NCBI GenBank assembly: GCA_963747105.1
Contig: CAVVEC010000007.1
Span: 124,001-188,000, forward strand
Direction: 5' to 3'
DNA length: 64,000 bases
From: CAVVEC01 sp963747105
GTDB lineage: Bacteria; Acidobacteriota; Terriglobia; Terriglobales; Acidobacteriaceae
The position numbers and the translations under genes were made by a program. The notes under the pieces are model-generated. The model was not told the origin of the DNA, did no database searches, and was given only the letters and a program-made list of their open reading frames with translations. Positions 17,162 to 25,771 of the stretch are shown here, piece by piece (position 1 is the first letter of the stretch; each line of letters begins with the position of its first letter).

Positions 17162-18739
17162 TTATTTTGGCTTGACCAGGATCTTGTGCATCATGCCCAG
17201 ATCCTCGTGCAGCAGAATATGGCAATGAAACACAAAGGTGCCGGCAATCGTCGGATCACGGAAATCCATGCGCAGTTTGACGCTGTGATAGGGACGTCCC
17301 GGCCCTTCCCAATAGGGAATCTGAATCGTATCCCGCAGATCCTGATTCTCGGCTTTCTTGCCATCCACTTCCAAAACCTTGAAGTGAATCTGGTGGATGT
17401 GAAACGCATGCGTCTCGAAAGCGCGATTCTCAATCGTCCAGTCTTCCACCGCCCCCACTCTGGTTGTGATGGCGGGTTTCTCATTCGGTTCAAACACCTT
17501 TTGTTTTTGGCCGTCCACGGTGATGTAGAACTGAATGGGGCCGTTCGTTCCACCGAATTCCTCTGAAAAGTACAGTTTTCGGTTTGCCGTGATTTTCTGC
17601 GTGCTCAAGTCGGCAAACTTGAGGTGCTCCACCGCACTTGAAGGCGGCTGTTCGATGGTCGTTGGGGCGTCCCCTTCATCTACATCGTCACCGCTAACCT
17701 GCACGTCCGCCAGGGTTTGCTCCAGATCAGGATTGCCGGTGGGCCCAGTCGAATACGTTCGGGTCTGAAAGATCGCAAAATCTCGCTTGGGCGGTGCCTG
17801 TACGATAAATTCCGCGCGGCTTGCGGGTGGAAGCAGAATGATGTCTTCGAATCGCGGGTTGGCCAGTGGATAACCGTCGAGGGCGATTAACTCCAGTTTC
17901 TGTGGCTTCCCCCTCGCCAGAAGCTCCAGTTGCAGGAAATCCTGGAGCGTAGCATTTGCTACCCGCCAGAACTGCTTTTCGCCGGGTTTCATCTGGATGA
18001 TGGGAGAGGGAGAACGAGGGTAATCCGCCAGTTGATAATTGATCGTTAATTGATAGGGTCCAGGTACCCACGGAACTAAGAATTGTTGACGAATGACAAA
18101 CACGCGTTGCTTGAGTCCAGCCACCTCCGGACGCACCTTGTCCATTCCTTCGACAATGATCGCACCCGCGGCGCCGCCATTGACCTGAAACTCCGTAAAC
18201 CCATGCACATGGGGATGGTACCAATACAGCCCGGGAGGTTCGTCTTTCGGAATCTGCATTTTGAACTGAAAACCCGGAGTGTTTGGTTGGATTAACGTGG
18301 TGAGCACATCATCTTGATGGCATACAGGAGGAACATTTAATCCGTGAAAGTGAACGTTGGTGGAATTCAGAGTCGCATTACCGCCGTCTCCACAAATCTT
18401 GCCTGGCAGAGACATATCCATGCCCGTCCCCACCGGGTCGCCCTCCTTGATGCGGTCTTTGACATCCAGTACTAAGGTGTCTCCCGGATTGAGCCGCAAT
18501 GTCGGAGCTTCCACTTCCCCGGCACTCGTCCTGTAGTCATAGCAGTAGTGAGTGTAGCCGCCGGAATCGACCGAGTGCCGCAGGGCGAACTCGGCGCTCA
18601 GAACTCCGTTCTTGCTGCTCAGACTGAGCGGGTCTTGAACGATCGTTCCAGGACCGGGGCGTTTTGGGCACTGTGCGACGGCGTTGCCGAAGCTCAATCC
18701 GCACACCAGAAACAGCAAAACTTTGCGAACGATGCACAT
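17162..18739 (-). CDS. multicopper oxidase
   Basis: Secreted copper enzyme of 525 residues that oxidises phenolics, metals or bilirubin-like substrates and reduces oxygen to water. All four copper-ligand motifs are present: HFHGLNVPP, WYHPHVHG, HAFHIHQIHF and the C-terminal HCHILLHEDLGMM, with the Cys-His pair of the type 1/type 3 centre and Met as type 1 axial ligand. Signal peptide: VLLFLVCGLSFGNAVAQ. The ATG at 18737-18739 is chosen over an upstream start because AGGAG lies seven bases before it. The beta-propeller gene ends 38 bases upstream on the same strand, so the two are probably co-transcribed. Confidence 0.93.
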   Translation of the reverse strand: MCIVRKVLLFLVCGLSFGNAVAQCPKRPGPGTIVQDPLSLSSKNGVLSAEFALRHSVDSGGYTHYCYDYRTSAGEVEAPTLRLNPGDTLVLDVKDRIKEGDPVGTGMDMSLPGKICGDGGNATLNSTNVHFHGLNVPPVCHQDDVLTTLIQPNTPGFQFKMQIPKDEPPGLYWYHPHVHGFTEFQVNGGAAGAIIVEGMDKVRPEVAGLKQRVFVIRQQFLVPWVPGPYQLTINYQLADYPRSPSPIIQMKPGEKQFWRVANATLQDFLQLELLARGKPQKLELIALDGYPLANPRFEDIILLPPASRAEFIVQAPPKRDFAIFQTRTYSTGPTGNPDLEQTLADVQVSGDDVDEGDAPTTIEQPPSSAVEHLKFADLSTQKITANRKLYFSEEFGGTNGPIQFYITVDGQKQKVFEPNEKPAITTRVGAVEDWTIENRAFETHAFHIHQIHFKVLEVDGKKAENQDLRDTIQIPYWEGPGRPYHSVKLRMDFRDPTIAGTFVFHCHILLHEDLGMMHKILVKPK

Positions 18740-18777
18740 ATCACGACTCCTGAATCTCCGGTAGGAGATCTGTTGCG

Positions 18778-19947
18778 TCAGAACGGCCGAGGCGGAAAAT
18801 TGCCAATAGACAACAGCCCGGCGCTGCTCCGGTCCGTGACCGGCGAATTCGAAGACTCCTTCAACGTGCACTTGCCGCGGTTCGATTGCACATCAATTAC
18901 GCCGATTGAGGAGGGCGAGCCATATTCGGCAACATACACCATTCCGCCAATCCCGGTGGTGTTTTGCAGGGCTAGCGCTGCCGAATATACCCAACTGCCG
19001 TATCCTTTCAGCTTATTCGAGACACAACCTTTGGAGAGTTTGCCATTGGCTTTGTCGAAGAAGGCCGCACTGACAGTACCGCCTTGATTGTTGCTGATAA
19101 AGAGAAGAGTTTCATCCGGGCTGAGAAGAATGTTGCTGGAGCCGATCCCCTTCCCCAGGCGATAGACGACCGTTTTAGTCAGCTGGCCGGACGAAATGTC
19201 GGAGACTTCGACGATGGTGGAAGTGGCGACGTCTCCGAAGATGGCAAAATGTCCGTCCGACGTGATATCTACTCCGCCGGGATATGCGGAACCGCCCTTG
19301 GAGCCCGTAGAATTCTGCTCATCCCCATTGGAAACTGGAACTCCGTTCGCGATGTTGAACGATTCGATTGAGCCGTCTCCGTATGTGGCAACCATCATGT
19401 CATTATGTATGGCCATGCCGTCGATCACGCCGCCGTTCAAGCCGCCCACGTGGACATCGCTGATGAATTGGACTCTGCAGTCGGGCTGAACCTGAAAGGT
19501 ACCGATCGTGTCAGGGTCGGAAAAACTGGCGTACAAGTAGTTGCTATTCACCGCCAAGCCAATGCCGTTGGTAGCGCCGAGATCCTTTTTGGAACCCTTC
19601 GCGCTCCCCTCCGTGTTCAGAGTGGAAACATCAATGCTTACGATCTGTCCGGTGACAGCGTCGGAAACGTACACGCAATTCGAACCTCCACTCTGCAGCG
19701 CGACAATCCGGTTCATGGCGAAGAATCCCCCCGCGATTCCATTCCATTTCGTACGGATGACCTTTTTTGCGGTCAAGTTACCGTCGCTCGCAACGCTGTA
19801 AAAAGTCGCGGAGTTGCCTTCGCTGGTGACGTCGTCATTGGTAAAAACATAGTGAGCGGAAGGCGCCGCGGCGAATTCGTTTGTCGGCCACGCGAGGACC
19901 AGGGGCATAATCATCAGGAGCAAGGAAATACACCGGAACTTTTTCAT
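18778..19947 (-). CDS. secreted beta-propeller protein (YncE/lactonase-like)
   Basis: 389-residue exported protein. A signal peptide (ISLLLMIMPLVLAWPTNEFAAA) precedes repeating propeller blades such as GGSNCVYVSDAVTGQIVSID, NYLYASFSDPDTIGTFQV, GHFAIFGDVATSTIVEVSD and ETLLFISNNQGGTVSAAF. This pattern is that of six- or seven-bladed YVTN/lactonase-like propellers, which hold very varied functions, so the substrate is not assigned. It precedes the multicopper oxidase gene in the same direction. Confidence 0.75.
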   Translation of the reverse strand: MKKFRCISLLLMIMPLVLAWPTNEFAAAPSAHYVFTNDDVTSEGNSATFYSVASDGNLTAKKVIRTKWNGIAGGFFAMNRIVALQSGGSNCVYVSDAVTGQIVSIDVSTLNTEGSAKGSKKDLGATNGIGLAVNSNYLYASFSDPDTIGTFQVQPDCRVQFISDVHVGGLNGGVIDGMAIHNDMMVATYGDGSIESFNIANGVPVSNGDEQNSTGSKGGSAYPGGVDITSDGHFAIFGDVATSTIVEVSDISSGQLTKTVVYRLGKGIGSSNILLSPDETLLFISNNQGGTVSAAFFDKANGKLSKGCVSNKLKGYGSWVYSAALALQNTTGIGGMVYVAEYGSPSSIGVIDVQSNRGKCTLKESSNSPVTDRSSAGLLSIGNFPPRPF

Positions 19948-20198
19948 GGCTTGTTACCTGCCGGCAATCGCCGTCTGCTCGGCGGAGTTTATCACGGGGG
20001 TTTCGGAGCATCAACGGGTTATTCTTGGCTTGACTGGAACATGCGCATCGTCCCCTGTTGCCGCAATGTTTTGCATCTACTGCGCCGGGCCGTCGGCTAA
20101 TCGCAAGGTACGGTGACCGGCTGGACCATCCAAATGTCAGTAGATTGAGGCGGCAACGGCGATTATTCCTATCGTGGTAAACTGTAACTCCGCACGCC

Positions 20199-20294
<96 letters not shown>

Positions 20295-20319
20295 ACTTTT
20301 GTTATCTGGCACTTGCGAC

Positions 20320-20342
20320 ATGGTGATACCTACACTGATACC
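20320..20342. repeat. paired TGATACC repeats near left end (possible integrase arm sites)
   Basis: TGATACC-TACAC-TGATACC lies 28 bp inside the left boundary, just before the integrase gene. The same heptamer pair recurs near the right end (30592-30611). Many tyrosine recombinases bind short direct repeats in the attachment-site arms. Confidence 0.5.
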
Positions 20343-20362
20343 AAAATCAGGAAGGATCACTC

Positions 20363-21517
20363 ATGGCAAACCGGGAAGTCAATCTCACTAAGCGAATCCA
20401 AACGCCGCACGGAATGCGCTATTGCCGCGTCGTGCTGTCCGCAAACGGTCGGGTCAAGCCGGATCAAATCCACATCAACGGACACCAAGAACGGCACCCG
20501 GAAGGTGCGTATTACCTCGAATGGCGCGAAAATGGTAAGCGAATCCGCCTCTCGGTCGGCAAGGACGCCGCTGATGCCAGTGGCAGACGGCTCCGCAAAG
20601 AGGCGGAATTGAACGCCAGGAATGCTGGCGTTTCTGTAATGCCTGAGAATGGCAACTCACAGCGCTCAATCTCCGCTACTGTGGCGGAATATTTGGAAGA
20701 AATCAGGATCAGCAAAAAGCCAAAAACATACGCTGCTTACTGCACCGCTCTGGCTTATTTCACCGAATCCTGCCCGAAGATTTTCCTGGCCGAAATCGAA
20801 CGGAAAGACCTGCTCAAGTTTTCCGCGTTTCTACGGGGGGAGAAACATCAATCACCCCGTAGTGTCTACAACAAGTTCGAGAATCTGATGACTTTCTTAA
20901 AGGCGAACGGCATTCGCGGACTGGTCGGCAAGAACGATTGGCCCCGATTCGTCGAAGAGGAACCGGAAATCTACAGCAAAGCGGAACTGAAAACCTTCTT
21001 TGACGCTTGCGAACCACATGAAAAAGTCTGGTTTGAATTTTTCCTGATGACCGGCGAGCGGGAGCAGGAAGTGATGCATACCCATTGGTGCGATATCAAA
21101 TTCGCCGACTCGATTGTCCGCGTTACGCATAAACCCGATAGGAATTGGACCCCCAAGGCGTACAAAGAGCGGGAGATTCCCATTCCGACAAAGCTGCTCA
21201 AGAGCCTAAAGACATTCAAGCCGAAATCTGACAAAACCTGCAATCTCGTATTCCCGACATCCGGTTGCAATCCCAAGCTGGATTTTCTCGACTGCTGTAA
21301 GGCTATCGCAAAGCGAGCAGGCCTCGACCCGGATATCTTCTGGTTGCACAAATTCCGTGCTACGTTCGCAACCTGGAGTTTATGGGCCGGTGTTGATCTA
21401 CGCACGGTGCAAGAATGGCTGGGGCATTCAGACATGGAAAGCACCATGCGCTATCTCAAACCCGCCCGCAATCAAACGGTGCGCGAAAAGATGAGCAAGG
21501 TTTTCAGTGCTTTATGA
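20363..21517 (+). CDS. site-specific tyrosine recombinase (integrase)
   Basis: 384-residue phage-type integrase expected to recombine the tRNA-Ser site. An arm-binding N-terminal region with RYCRVVLSANGR and GAYYLEWRENGKR precedes a SAM-like core-binding domain (about 103-185) and the catalytic domain. Catalytic residues are visible: Arg233 in TGEREQE, a Lys in the KAYKEREIPIP hairpin, His329 and Arg332 in LHKFRATF, His355 in LGHSDMESTMRYL, and the nucleophile Tyr364. The ATG at 20363 follows AGGAAGG at good spacing. Its position directly beside the attachment site supports its role. Confidence 0.95.
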   Translation: MANREVNLTKRIQTPHGMRYCRVVLSANGRVKPDQIHINGHQERHPEGAYYLEWRENGKRIRLSVGKDAADASGRRLRKEAELNARNAGVSVMPENGNSQRSISATVAEYLEEIRISKKPKTYAAYCTALAYFTESCPKIFLAEIERKDLLKFSAFLRGEKHQSPRSVYNKFENLMTFLKANGIRGLVGKNDWPRFVEEEPEIYSKAELKTFFDACEPHEKVWFEFFLMTGEREQEVMHTHWCDIKFADSIVRVTHKPDRNWTPKAYKEREIPIPTKLLKSLKTFKPKSDKTCNLVFPTSGCNPKLDFLDCCKAIAKRAGLDPDIFWLHKFRATFATWSLWAGVDLRTVQEWLGHSDMESTMRYLKPARNQTVREKMSKVFSAL

Positions 21518-21532
21518 CAACCACATGAGACT

Positions 21533-21718
21533 CTAAGTTTTGCTGGGCTTTCGTTTAAGAATGTCCCGTGCTGCTAACCTTGCCAGCCCTAAAATAATGG
21601 CAGAGTTGCTGAGAATAGCGTCGGGCCAGAGCGCATTCGCGGCCTTCTGTAGCGTCGCAAAATCGTCAGCGCTCATTTTGACGTTGACCTGGACAGTACG
21701 TTTTCCGCTGGTTTCCAT
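21533..21718 (-). CDS. small ribbon-helix-helix-like protein
   Basis: 61 residues from METSGKRTVQVNVKMS to the end KRKPSKT. A short strand (TVQVNVKMS) followed by two helices (ADDFATLQKAANALW and SNSAIILGLARLAARDIL) matches the strand-helix-helix layout of Arc/MetJ-type DNA-binding proteins that act as dimers. GGGAGG abuts the ATG, which is closer than usual, so an upstream start near 21781 is possible. It is convergent with the integrase and divergent from the secreted protein gene; the intervening region has repeated ACTGTT and GGTACT/AGTACC sequences that could be its operator. Confidence 0.6.
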   Translation of the reverse strand: METSGKRTVQVNVKMSADDFATLQKAANALWPDAILSNSAIILGLARLAARDILKRKPSKT

Positions 21719-21738
21719 CCTCCCTATGGTTACGTTGG

Positions 21739-21780
21739 TACTGTTCCGCAGCAGCACTACTGTTGATACTGTTAGTACCA
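21739..21780. promoter_or_regulatory. repeat-rich divergent control region
   Basis: GGTACT and AGTACC arms flank about 30 bp that contain three ACTGTT copies. It sits between the small RHH-like gene and the secreted-protein gene, a usual place for an operator of a small repressor. The role is inferred from position only. Confidence 0.35.
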
Positions 21781-21800
21781 TGACATTGGAGGGCTGACTT

Positions 21801-22253
21801 ATGTTCGACAAGCAAAAAGCCGTGTGGTTCCTGACCGTGGCAGCAACCCTAAGCCTGCCGGTCGTAGCACAAAACGAGAGGCCTGAGCCAAGGCTACTCT
21901 GTGGAACTGCTTTCACAATCGCTGCTCACTCTTCAAAGGACTGCGCATTTACGGTGACTCAAGCCATGGGCGCGGCCAAGATCGAAGGGCGTTTCAGAGC
22001 AACTGGCGGTCCCCGTAACTCAATTGAGGTTTGGGTCCTGGATGACGATGCCTTTGTGAATTGGCGAAACCATCATCATGTAACGCCACTTTACAATAGC
22101 GAGAAGGTCACGCAGGGAACTCTTGATCTTGTTCTGCCGCGCCCAGGCAGGTACCACATCATTTTCAACAACGACTTCTCGGTGATGACGCCAAAAGCGA
22201 TCGAAGCGAATGTCACGCTGGAATCAAAGCTGCCACCGGTTGAAAACAATTAG
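21801..22253 (+). CDS. secreted protein of unknown function
   Basis: 150 residues with a signal peptide (KAVWFLTVAATLSLPVVAQ) and a mature beta-rich domain: LLCGTAFTIAAHSSKDCAF, GRFRATGGPRNSIEVWVLDD, and LVLPRPGRYHIIFNN ending in NVTLESKLPPVENN. The strand pattern and the closing GRYHIIFNNDFS recall a GOLD/emp24-like sandwich, but no family can be assigned. Two cysteines near the mature N terminus could form a disulfide. GGAGGG lies ten bases upstream of the ATG. Confidence 0.65.
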   Translation: MFDKQKAVWFLTVAATLSLPVVAQNERPEPRLLCGTAFTIAAHSSKDCAFTVTQAMGAAKIEGRFRATGGPRNSIEVWVLDDDAFVNWRNHHHVTPLYNSEKVTQGTLDLVLPRPGRYHIIFNNDFSVMTPKAIEANVTLESKLPPVENN

Positions 22254-22329
22254 CCACCTTTGGAACCGTGATGGGGCTACATATCGTTGAGCAGGTAGCC
22301 AGCATTGGTTCGGACGTGGCTTCCAAGAA

Positions 22330-22518
22330 TTACTGTGAACGAAGCCAGTTTGCGACCGCTCGCGGATCAAATCTGAGGCAGGCCCCTACTCGAAAGGAAG
22401 GAATCTTGCCCGCTGCGGCCTGCTTGAAGATCGTCACCCTGGAGACAGACAGCAGCTTCGCCAATTCCTCGGCGGTCAACGCCCGTCCTATGCGCTCGAT
22501 TTGTTCCGCCAATCCCAT
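22330..22518 (-). CDS. excisionase-like helix-turn-helix protein
   Basis: 62-residue MerR/HTH_17-type DNA-binding protein. The core is ALTAEELAKLLSVSRVTIFK followed by IPSFRVGACLRFDPRAVANW, the helix-turn-helix plus wing seen in Xis proteins of integrative elements. It is the last of four closely spaced minus-strand genes in the island and is the natural candidate for directing excision with the integrase. Confidence 0.85.
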   Translation of the reverse strand: MGLAEQIERIGRALTAEELAKLLSVSRVTIFKQAAAGKIPSFRVGACLRFDPRAVANWLRSQ

Positions 22519-22575
22519 CTTTGAATTCCAGTGTCAAATTGCAAATTCCCAACCAGCAGGAAACGAGGGCAACTT

Positions 22576-22812
22576 TCAAATTCGTTGCTGTAGACGAAAG
22601 AACCTCAATCGCTCCATTCCACGTGGCGTTATCCGGTACGCGACCCGATGCCAATGTCCTGCTCGTTCTAGCAATCCTTGTCTACAGAGCCGCGACAAAT
22701 AACTGTAGACAGAACTCCGCTGATAATTGTTCTGTAGACATTTCCGTATTTCATCCGGTGTCATGAATCTCGAATTCATCGCAAGTATCTCAAGCACTCT
22801 TCTTTTGTTCAT
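22576..22812 (-). CDS. small winged-helix DNA-binding protein
   Basis: 78 residues reading MNKRRVLEILAMNSRFMTPD, then EIRKCLQNNYQRSSVYSYLS, RLCRQGLLERAG and AYRITPRGMERL. This is a winged helix: a first helix that senses a PDEIRK segment, a recognition helix SSVYSYLSRL and a wing with the YRITPRG motif. Its start overlaps the end of the upstream tandem RHH gene by 23 bases, so they share an operon. Target unknown. Confidence 0.75.
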   Translation of the reverse strand: MNKRRVLEILAMNSRFMTPDEIRKCLQNNYQRSSVYSYLSRLCRQGLLERAGHWHRVAYRITPRGMERLRFFRLQQRI

Positions 22813-23155
22813 GGTTTTCCGCTAGTGTGTAACGGCCTCCGATCTTGACCGCAATCAGGCGTTTGCCGTAATAGCCGTGCAAAATGATTCGGCTGTAGAC
22901 AGAAACCGAAATATGGAACCGCGCCGATTCCGCACGAATTCGTTCCACAAGTTCGGCGGGCAGTCGAACGTCAAGTTTGCATTCCAAGGATTGCGGAGCA
23001 TCGGGGAATTGCCCCAATCGGAGGTCGCTGTCTACCGCCCATTGCAGAATGAGGCGAACAAGGTTGGCAACACCCATGTTGTTAGAATTGGCCGCGTGGG
23101 CACGGATTGTTCGTTCCAGGATCGTTGGCAAGCGGAGCGAAATTACCCGAGTCAT
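22790..23155 (-). CDS. tandem ribbon-helix-helix protein
   Basis: 121 residues containing two similar strand-helix-helix units: residues 3-42 begin TRVISLRLPTILERTIRAHA and residues 58-97 begin LECKLDVRLPAELVERIRAE. The repeated RLPxxLxExIRA core shows an internal duplication, so one chain could mimic the usual RHH dimer. The ATG at 23153-23155 is chosen because it overlaps the upstream zinc-ribbon stop as ATGA and has GGTGG upstream. It probably binds DNA in island control or maintenance. Confidence 0.7.
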   Translation of the reverse strand: MTRVISLRLPTILERTIRAHAANSNNMGVANLVRLILQWAVDSDLRLGQFPDAPQSLECKLDVRLPAELVERIRAESARFHISVSVYSRIILHGYYGKRLIAVKIGGRYTLAENHEQKKSA

Positions 23156-23496
23156 TTGTTTCCACCCGTAATGTTTTTGAGACTCTTCAGCGCCCTGGTG
23201 CTGCTCTTTTCGTCGGCTTCCTCGGTAGCCCGGATTTGTTCTTGCAACAGTTGCATGGAGCGGGAGCCGTTGTAGAAGATACGAGCCGAACAGTATCCAC
23301 AATTGATAAACGGGCGTTTGGTTCGCGTAACGAACACTGCGACTCGATGTCCGCATACCGGGCAGGGAGCCGTGCCAAGCTCTGGCATGGCCGGTAGAAA
23401 CTCAGGCTCAGGTTTCTCGGGCTGGGCCTTTTCGGCACGTTTTAGCGCGAGTTTGCGGAAGATACTGCCGGGTGGTTTATCTTTAGGTTCGTCCAT
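23152..23496 (-). CDS. zinc-ribbon protein of the island operon
   Basis: 114 residues. A proline- and lysine-rich N terminus (KPPGSIFRKLALKRAEKAQP) is followed by CPVCGHRVAVFVTRTKRPF and NCGYCSARIFYNGS, two CxxC pairs forming a zinc ribbon, then a charged helix. AGGAAAGGTG lies upstream of the ATG. First gene of the four-gene minus-strand operon, with a four-base overlap to the tandem RHH gene. A nucleic-acid-binding role is likely; none is proven. Confidence 0.7.
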   Translation of the reverse strand: MDEPKDKPPGSIFRKLALKRAEKAQPEKPEPEFLPAMPELGTAPCPVCGHRVAVFVTRTKRPFINCGYCSARIFYNGSRSMQLLQEQIRATEEADEKSSTRALKSLKNITGGNK

Positions 23497-23611
23497 CTGT
23501 CAATTCACCTTTCCTGTGGCTATCGGTGCGCCTTTAGAGATAAATCTCTAAAGGCAGCTTCAAATTTAGCGGGAAGCGAGTTCGGTGTCAGTTTCACGAA
23601 GGTGATAGTTC

Positions 23612-24334
23612 ATGAAACGTTCCTGGAAGGACAAGCTGAATGCAAAGGGGCTGGCATTCATTGAAGCCAGTGCGAAGGCACGTGAGGTCAAGCCAATGGC
23701 TCACTTTGACCCAGATGAAATCGGCCGCTGGCTCAAGGAGTTCAAGAGAGTTTTCTCAGCGCATCCTCAGCTTGACGAAAGAAGAAAGGTCAAGCTGGAC
23801 CCAGGGTTTGTGCAGCTCTACCTCCGTGCGACGCAGGGTATCGAATTCGGGGAAAAGCGGACTCAGTTCTTGTTGGAGAATGAAGAATTTCCGGTATTAC
23901 GGGCTGAAGAATTGGAATGGACCGAGCGCATAATGACATTCCTGGAAGACCACCAAAGCGCTCGGATCGAAGTCTACGAAGCCATCGCGTTTGCGATTGT
24001 ATGGCTACCGAAAATGTTCTCTGGTGGGTTGAAAAAGCAATTCGGAACGAAGACTCCCAGTCGGTCCGAATTCTTCACGGCCATAGCGCAGAACCTAGAG
24101 TGGGCAACGGACATGTTTCGCGGCGACGTGAGCGAACCTCCGGGCCGATTTAACGTCAAGCTGGCAGACCTTGTAAACAAAATCCTGAAGTATCAGAAGA
24201 AGCCTCTGACGCAGGTGGAACTTTACGACGCCCTAGAGGCGGCAGGGGCAGAATTGCCTGATGATCCAGAGGCTTTTAGGGTCTGGCTATATCGTGCACG
24301 AAGAGACGGCCTGGTCGTGCCGACGAAACCATAA
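23612..24334 (+). CDS. island protein of unknown function, 240 residues
   Basis: Not recognised. It is soluble, charged and mostly helical: MKRSWKDKLNAKGLAFIEAS at the start, HFDPDEIGRWLKEFKRVF, an internal hydrophobic stretch (EVYEAIAFAIVWLPKMF), then a C-terminal part (KKPLTQVELYDALEAAG and FRVWLYRARRDGLVV) that looks like a small winged helix. GAAGGTG precedes the ATG. It diverges from the regulatory operon across a 115-bp gap and stands alone, which fits an island-specific replication, maintenance or defence component, but the sequence gives no decisive motif. Confidence 0.55.
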   Translation: MKRSWKDKLNAKGLAFIEASAKAREVKPMAHFDPDEIGRWLKEFKRVFSAHPQLDERRKVKLDPGFVQLYLRATQGIEFGEKRTQFLLENEEFPVLRAEELEWTERIMTFLEDHQSARIEVYEAIAFAIVWLPKMFSGGLKKQFGTKTPSRSEFFTAIAQNLEWATDMFRGDVSEPPGRFNVKLADLVNKILKYQKKPLTQVELYDALEAAGAELPDDPEAFRVWLYRARRDGLVVPTKP

Positions 24335-24582
24335 CAGGCTGCAACCTATCGCATTATCCACATGGCAATCGGTCGGCGATGATAACGACGCTATGGCTTG
24401 ACTCATCCATTGGTTTAAGATGGGATTGAAACGTTGCGCTGAAAAAAAGCTAACAAGGGTTGATTGCTGGGAAAGCGAGCAATGAATCCCGCTGTTAATA
24501 CAGAGGAGTGCGAAGCCGTTTGTGCTGTGGCTAGCGGCAGGCGGGGTGCCCGACTCGATTGTTTTTGGGGGGAGAGTTCGAT

Positions 24583-25381
24583 TTGGCCGTAGTCCTCAAA
24601 GCGTGCTGCGACGAAACTGGAACTCACAGTGGTGCACCTATTACCTGCATGGGTGGCTATGTTTTCGATGAAGAAGGCGAGCGAAACTTCACCACGGAGT
24701 GGATAGATGTATTAGGGCCATTCAAAGAGCATGGCATCAAGCTCTTCCATGCGAACAAGTGCTATCACTTGAAGGGCGACTTCCAAAATATCACCGAGGC
24801 CGAGAAGAAACTCTTGTTCGACGCACTCATCTCGCTTACTAGGAGAACCGCCAGGTTCGGAATGGCCTCTTGGATCAAAGATGAAGTTTTTGAGCGAGGG
24901 GTAAAGCGTAATAAATTTCAGAGCTTCACTGGTAGCAAGTACACTGTTTGCGCTCTCCGTTCGCTGAATTTAATTGAACAGTGGGCGAATGAGAACAATT
25001 TTGACGGTAAGGTCATCTACTTGTTTGAATCTGGCAATGAATATCAGGGGCGAAGCAGATGTGATGATGCAAAAGGTCAAGGAGAATCCCCAACTGCGGG
25101 CGGCTTTTCGTTACGAGGATCACGCATTTATTGATAAATCTCTGCTTCCTGTTTTGCAGGCGGCAGATATGTTTGTCTGGTTATTGCAGAAGTGGTTCGC
25201 AGAGAACAGGCGAGACCAATTTTTGCGCGATCTCTTAAAGGAAGGCGGTGTGTGCCATTGGCGCCAGCAGATAAGCGATTTGTCGTTCGGGATGCTTGCG
25301 CTCGCAAATATGCACTACGGTGTCAAGTCGAATCGCAAGTATGAAAGCCAGCAAGGGAAAATCAAAAAGTACACTATATGA
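24583..25381 (+). pseudogene. DUF3800 domain protein, frameshifted
   Basis: The first frame reads LAVVLKACCDETGTHSG…MGGYVF and later KLFHANKCYHLKGDFQNIT, with the Asp-Glu dyad (CDETG) that opens DUF3800, a family with an RNase H-like fold. After FESGNEYQG at about 25050 the match continues in another frame as EADVMMQKVKENPQLRAAF, DHAFIDKSLLPVLQAADMFV and the end IKKYTI. One surplus base in the CAGGGGCG stretch explains the break. The TTG at 24583 behind GGGGGGAG is the likely start. DUF3800 proteins are common on islands and have been linked to defence, but the role is unsettled. Confidence 0.75.
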
Positions 25382-25389
25382 CATCAACG

Positions 25390-25524
25390 GAGTTCGAGAC
25401 ATTCGACGTTACAGGTCGGGCACGACCACGCCATCGAACCAGCGGCGCACGGGGCAAAGTAGTCAATGCAGTTGTCGGCATTCGAGAAGCATGATTGCTT
25501 CTTGCAGGCTCTTTGGTTCGGTCA
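25390..25524 (-). pseudogene. IS1595-type transposase N-terminal remnant
   Basis: MTEPKSLQEAIMLLE is typical of the start of IS1595-family transposases. In the next frame DNCIDYFAP and CPTCN (zinc-ribbon knuckle) follow in the expected order, but frames change and stops intervene, so only a decayed 5' piece is left. The remaining stretch up to the GloVer gene at 25772 shows no gene. Confidence 0.5.
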
Positions 25525-25771
25525 TGGACTTGTTCTCCGTGCACAAACTTTAGCAAACTAACGTGGATGAGTCACGTCAGTTATTGCCTAAAATTGACTA
25601 CTCTGTGGGCTGGCCTACAAAACCAACATTCTTGCATCCGCCGTTGAGACAAGGAAGTGGAAACTGGTTGCCCTGTCAGAAGCATCAGGCTATACTTGCT
25701 CAGCGGCGCGGCCCAGCAACAGTACCTTTCTCCAAAGCCTCACCCCATCGAATGTGGAGGTAAACGGTCGG

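Noticed and set aside
16824..17225. 133-residue minus-strand frame as an intact gene
   Set aside because: Only a short central segment resembles an amidohydrolase end; the catalytic part is absent and the start lies inside the multicopper oxidase gene. Recorded as a remnant.
25378..25494. 38-codon frame overlapping the DUF3800 stop as ATGA
   Set aside because: The overlap is suggestive, but the antisense strand carries a better match to a decayed IS1595 transposase, and the peptide has no recognisable feature.
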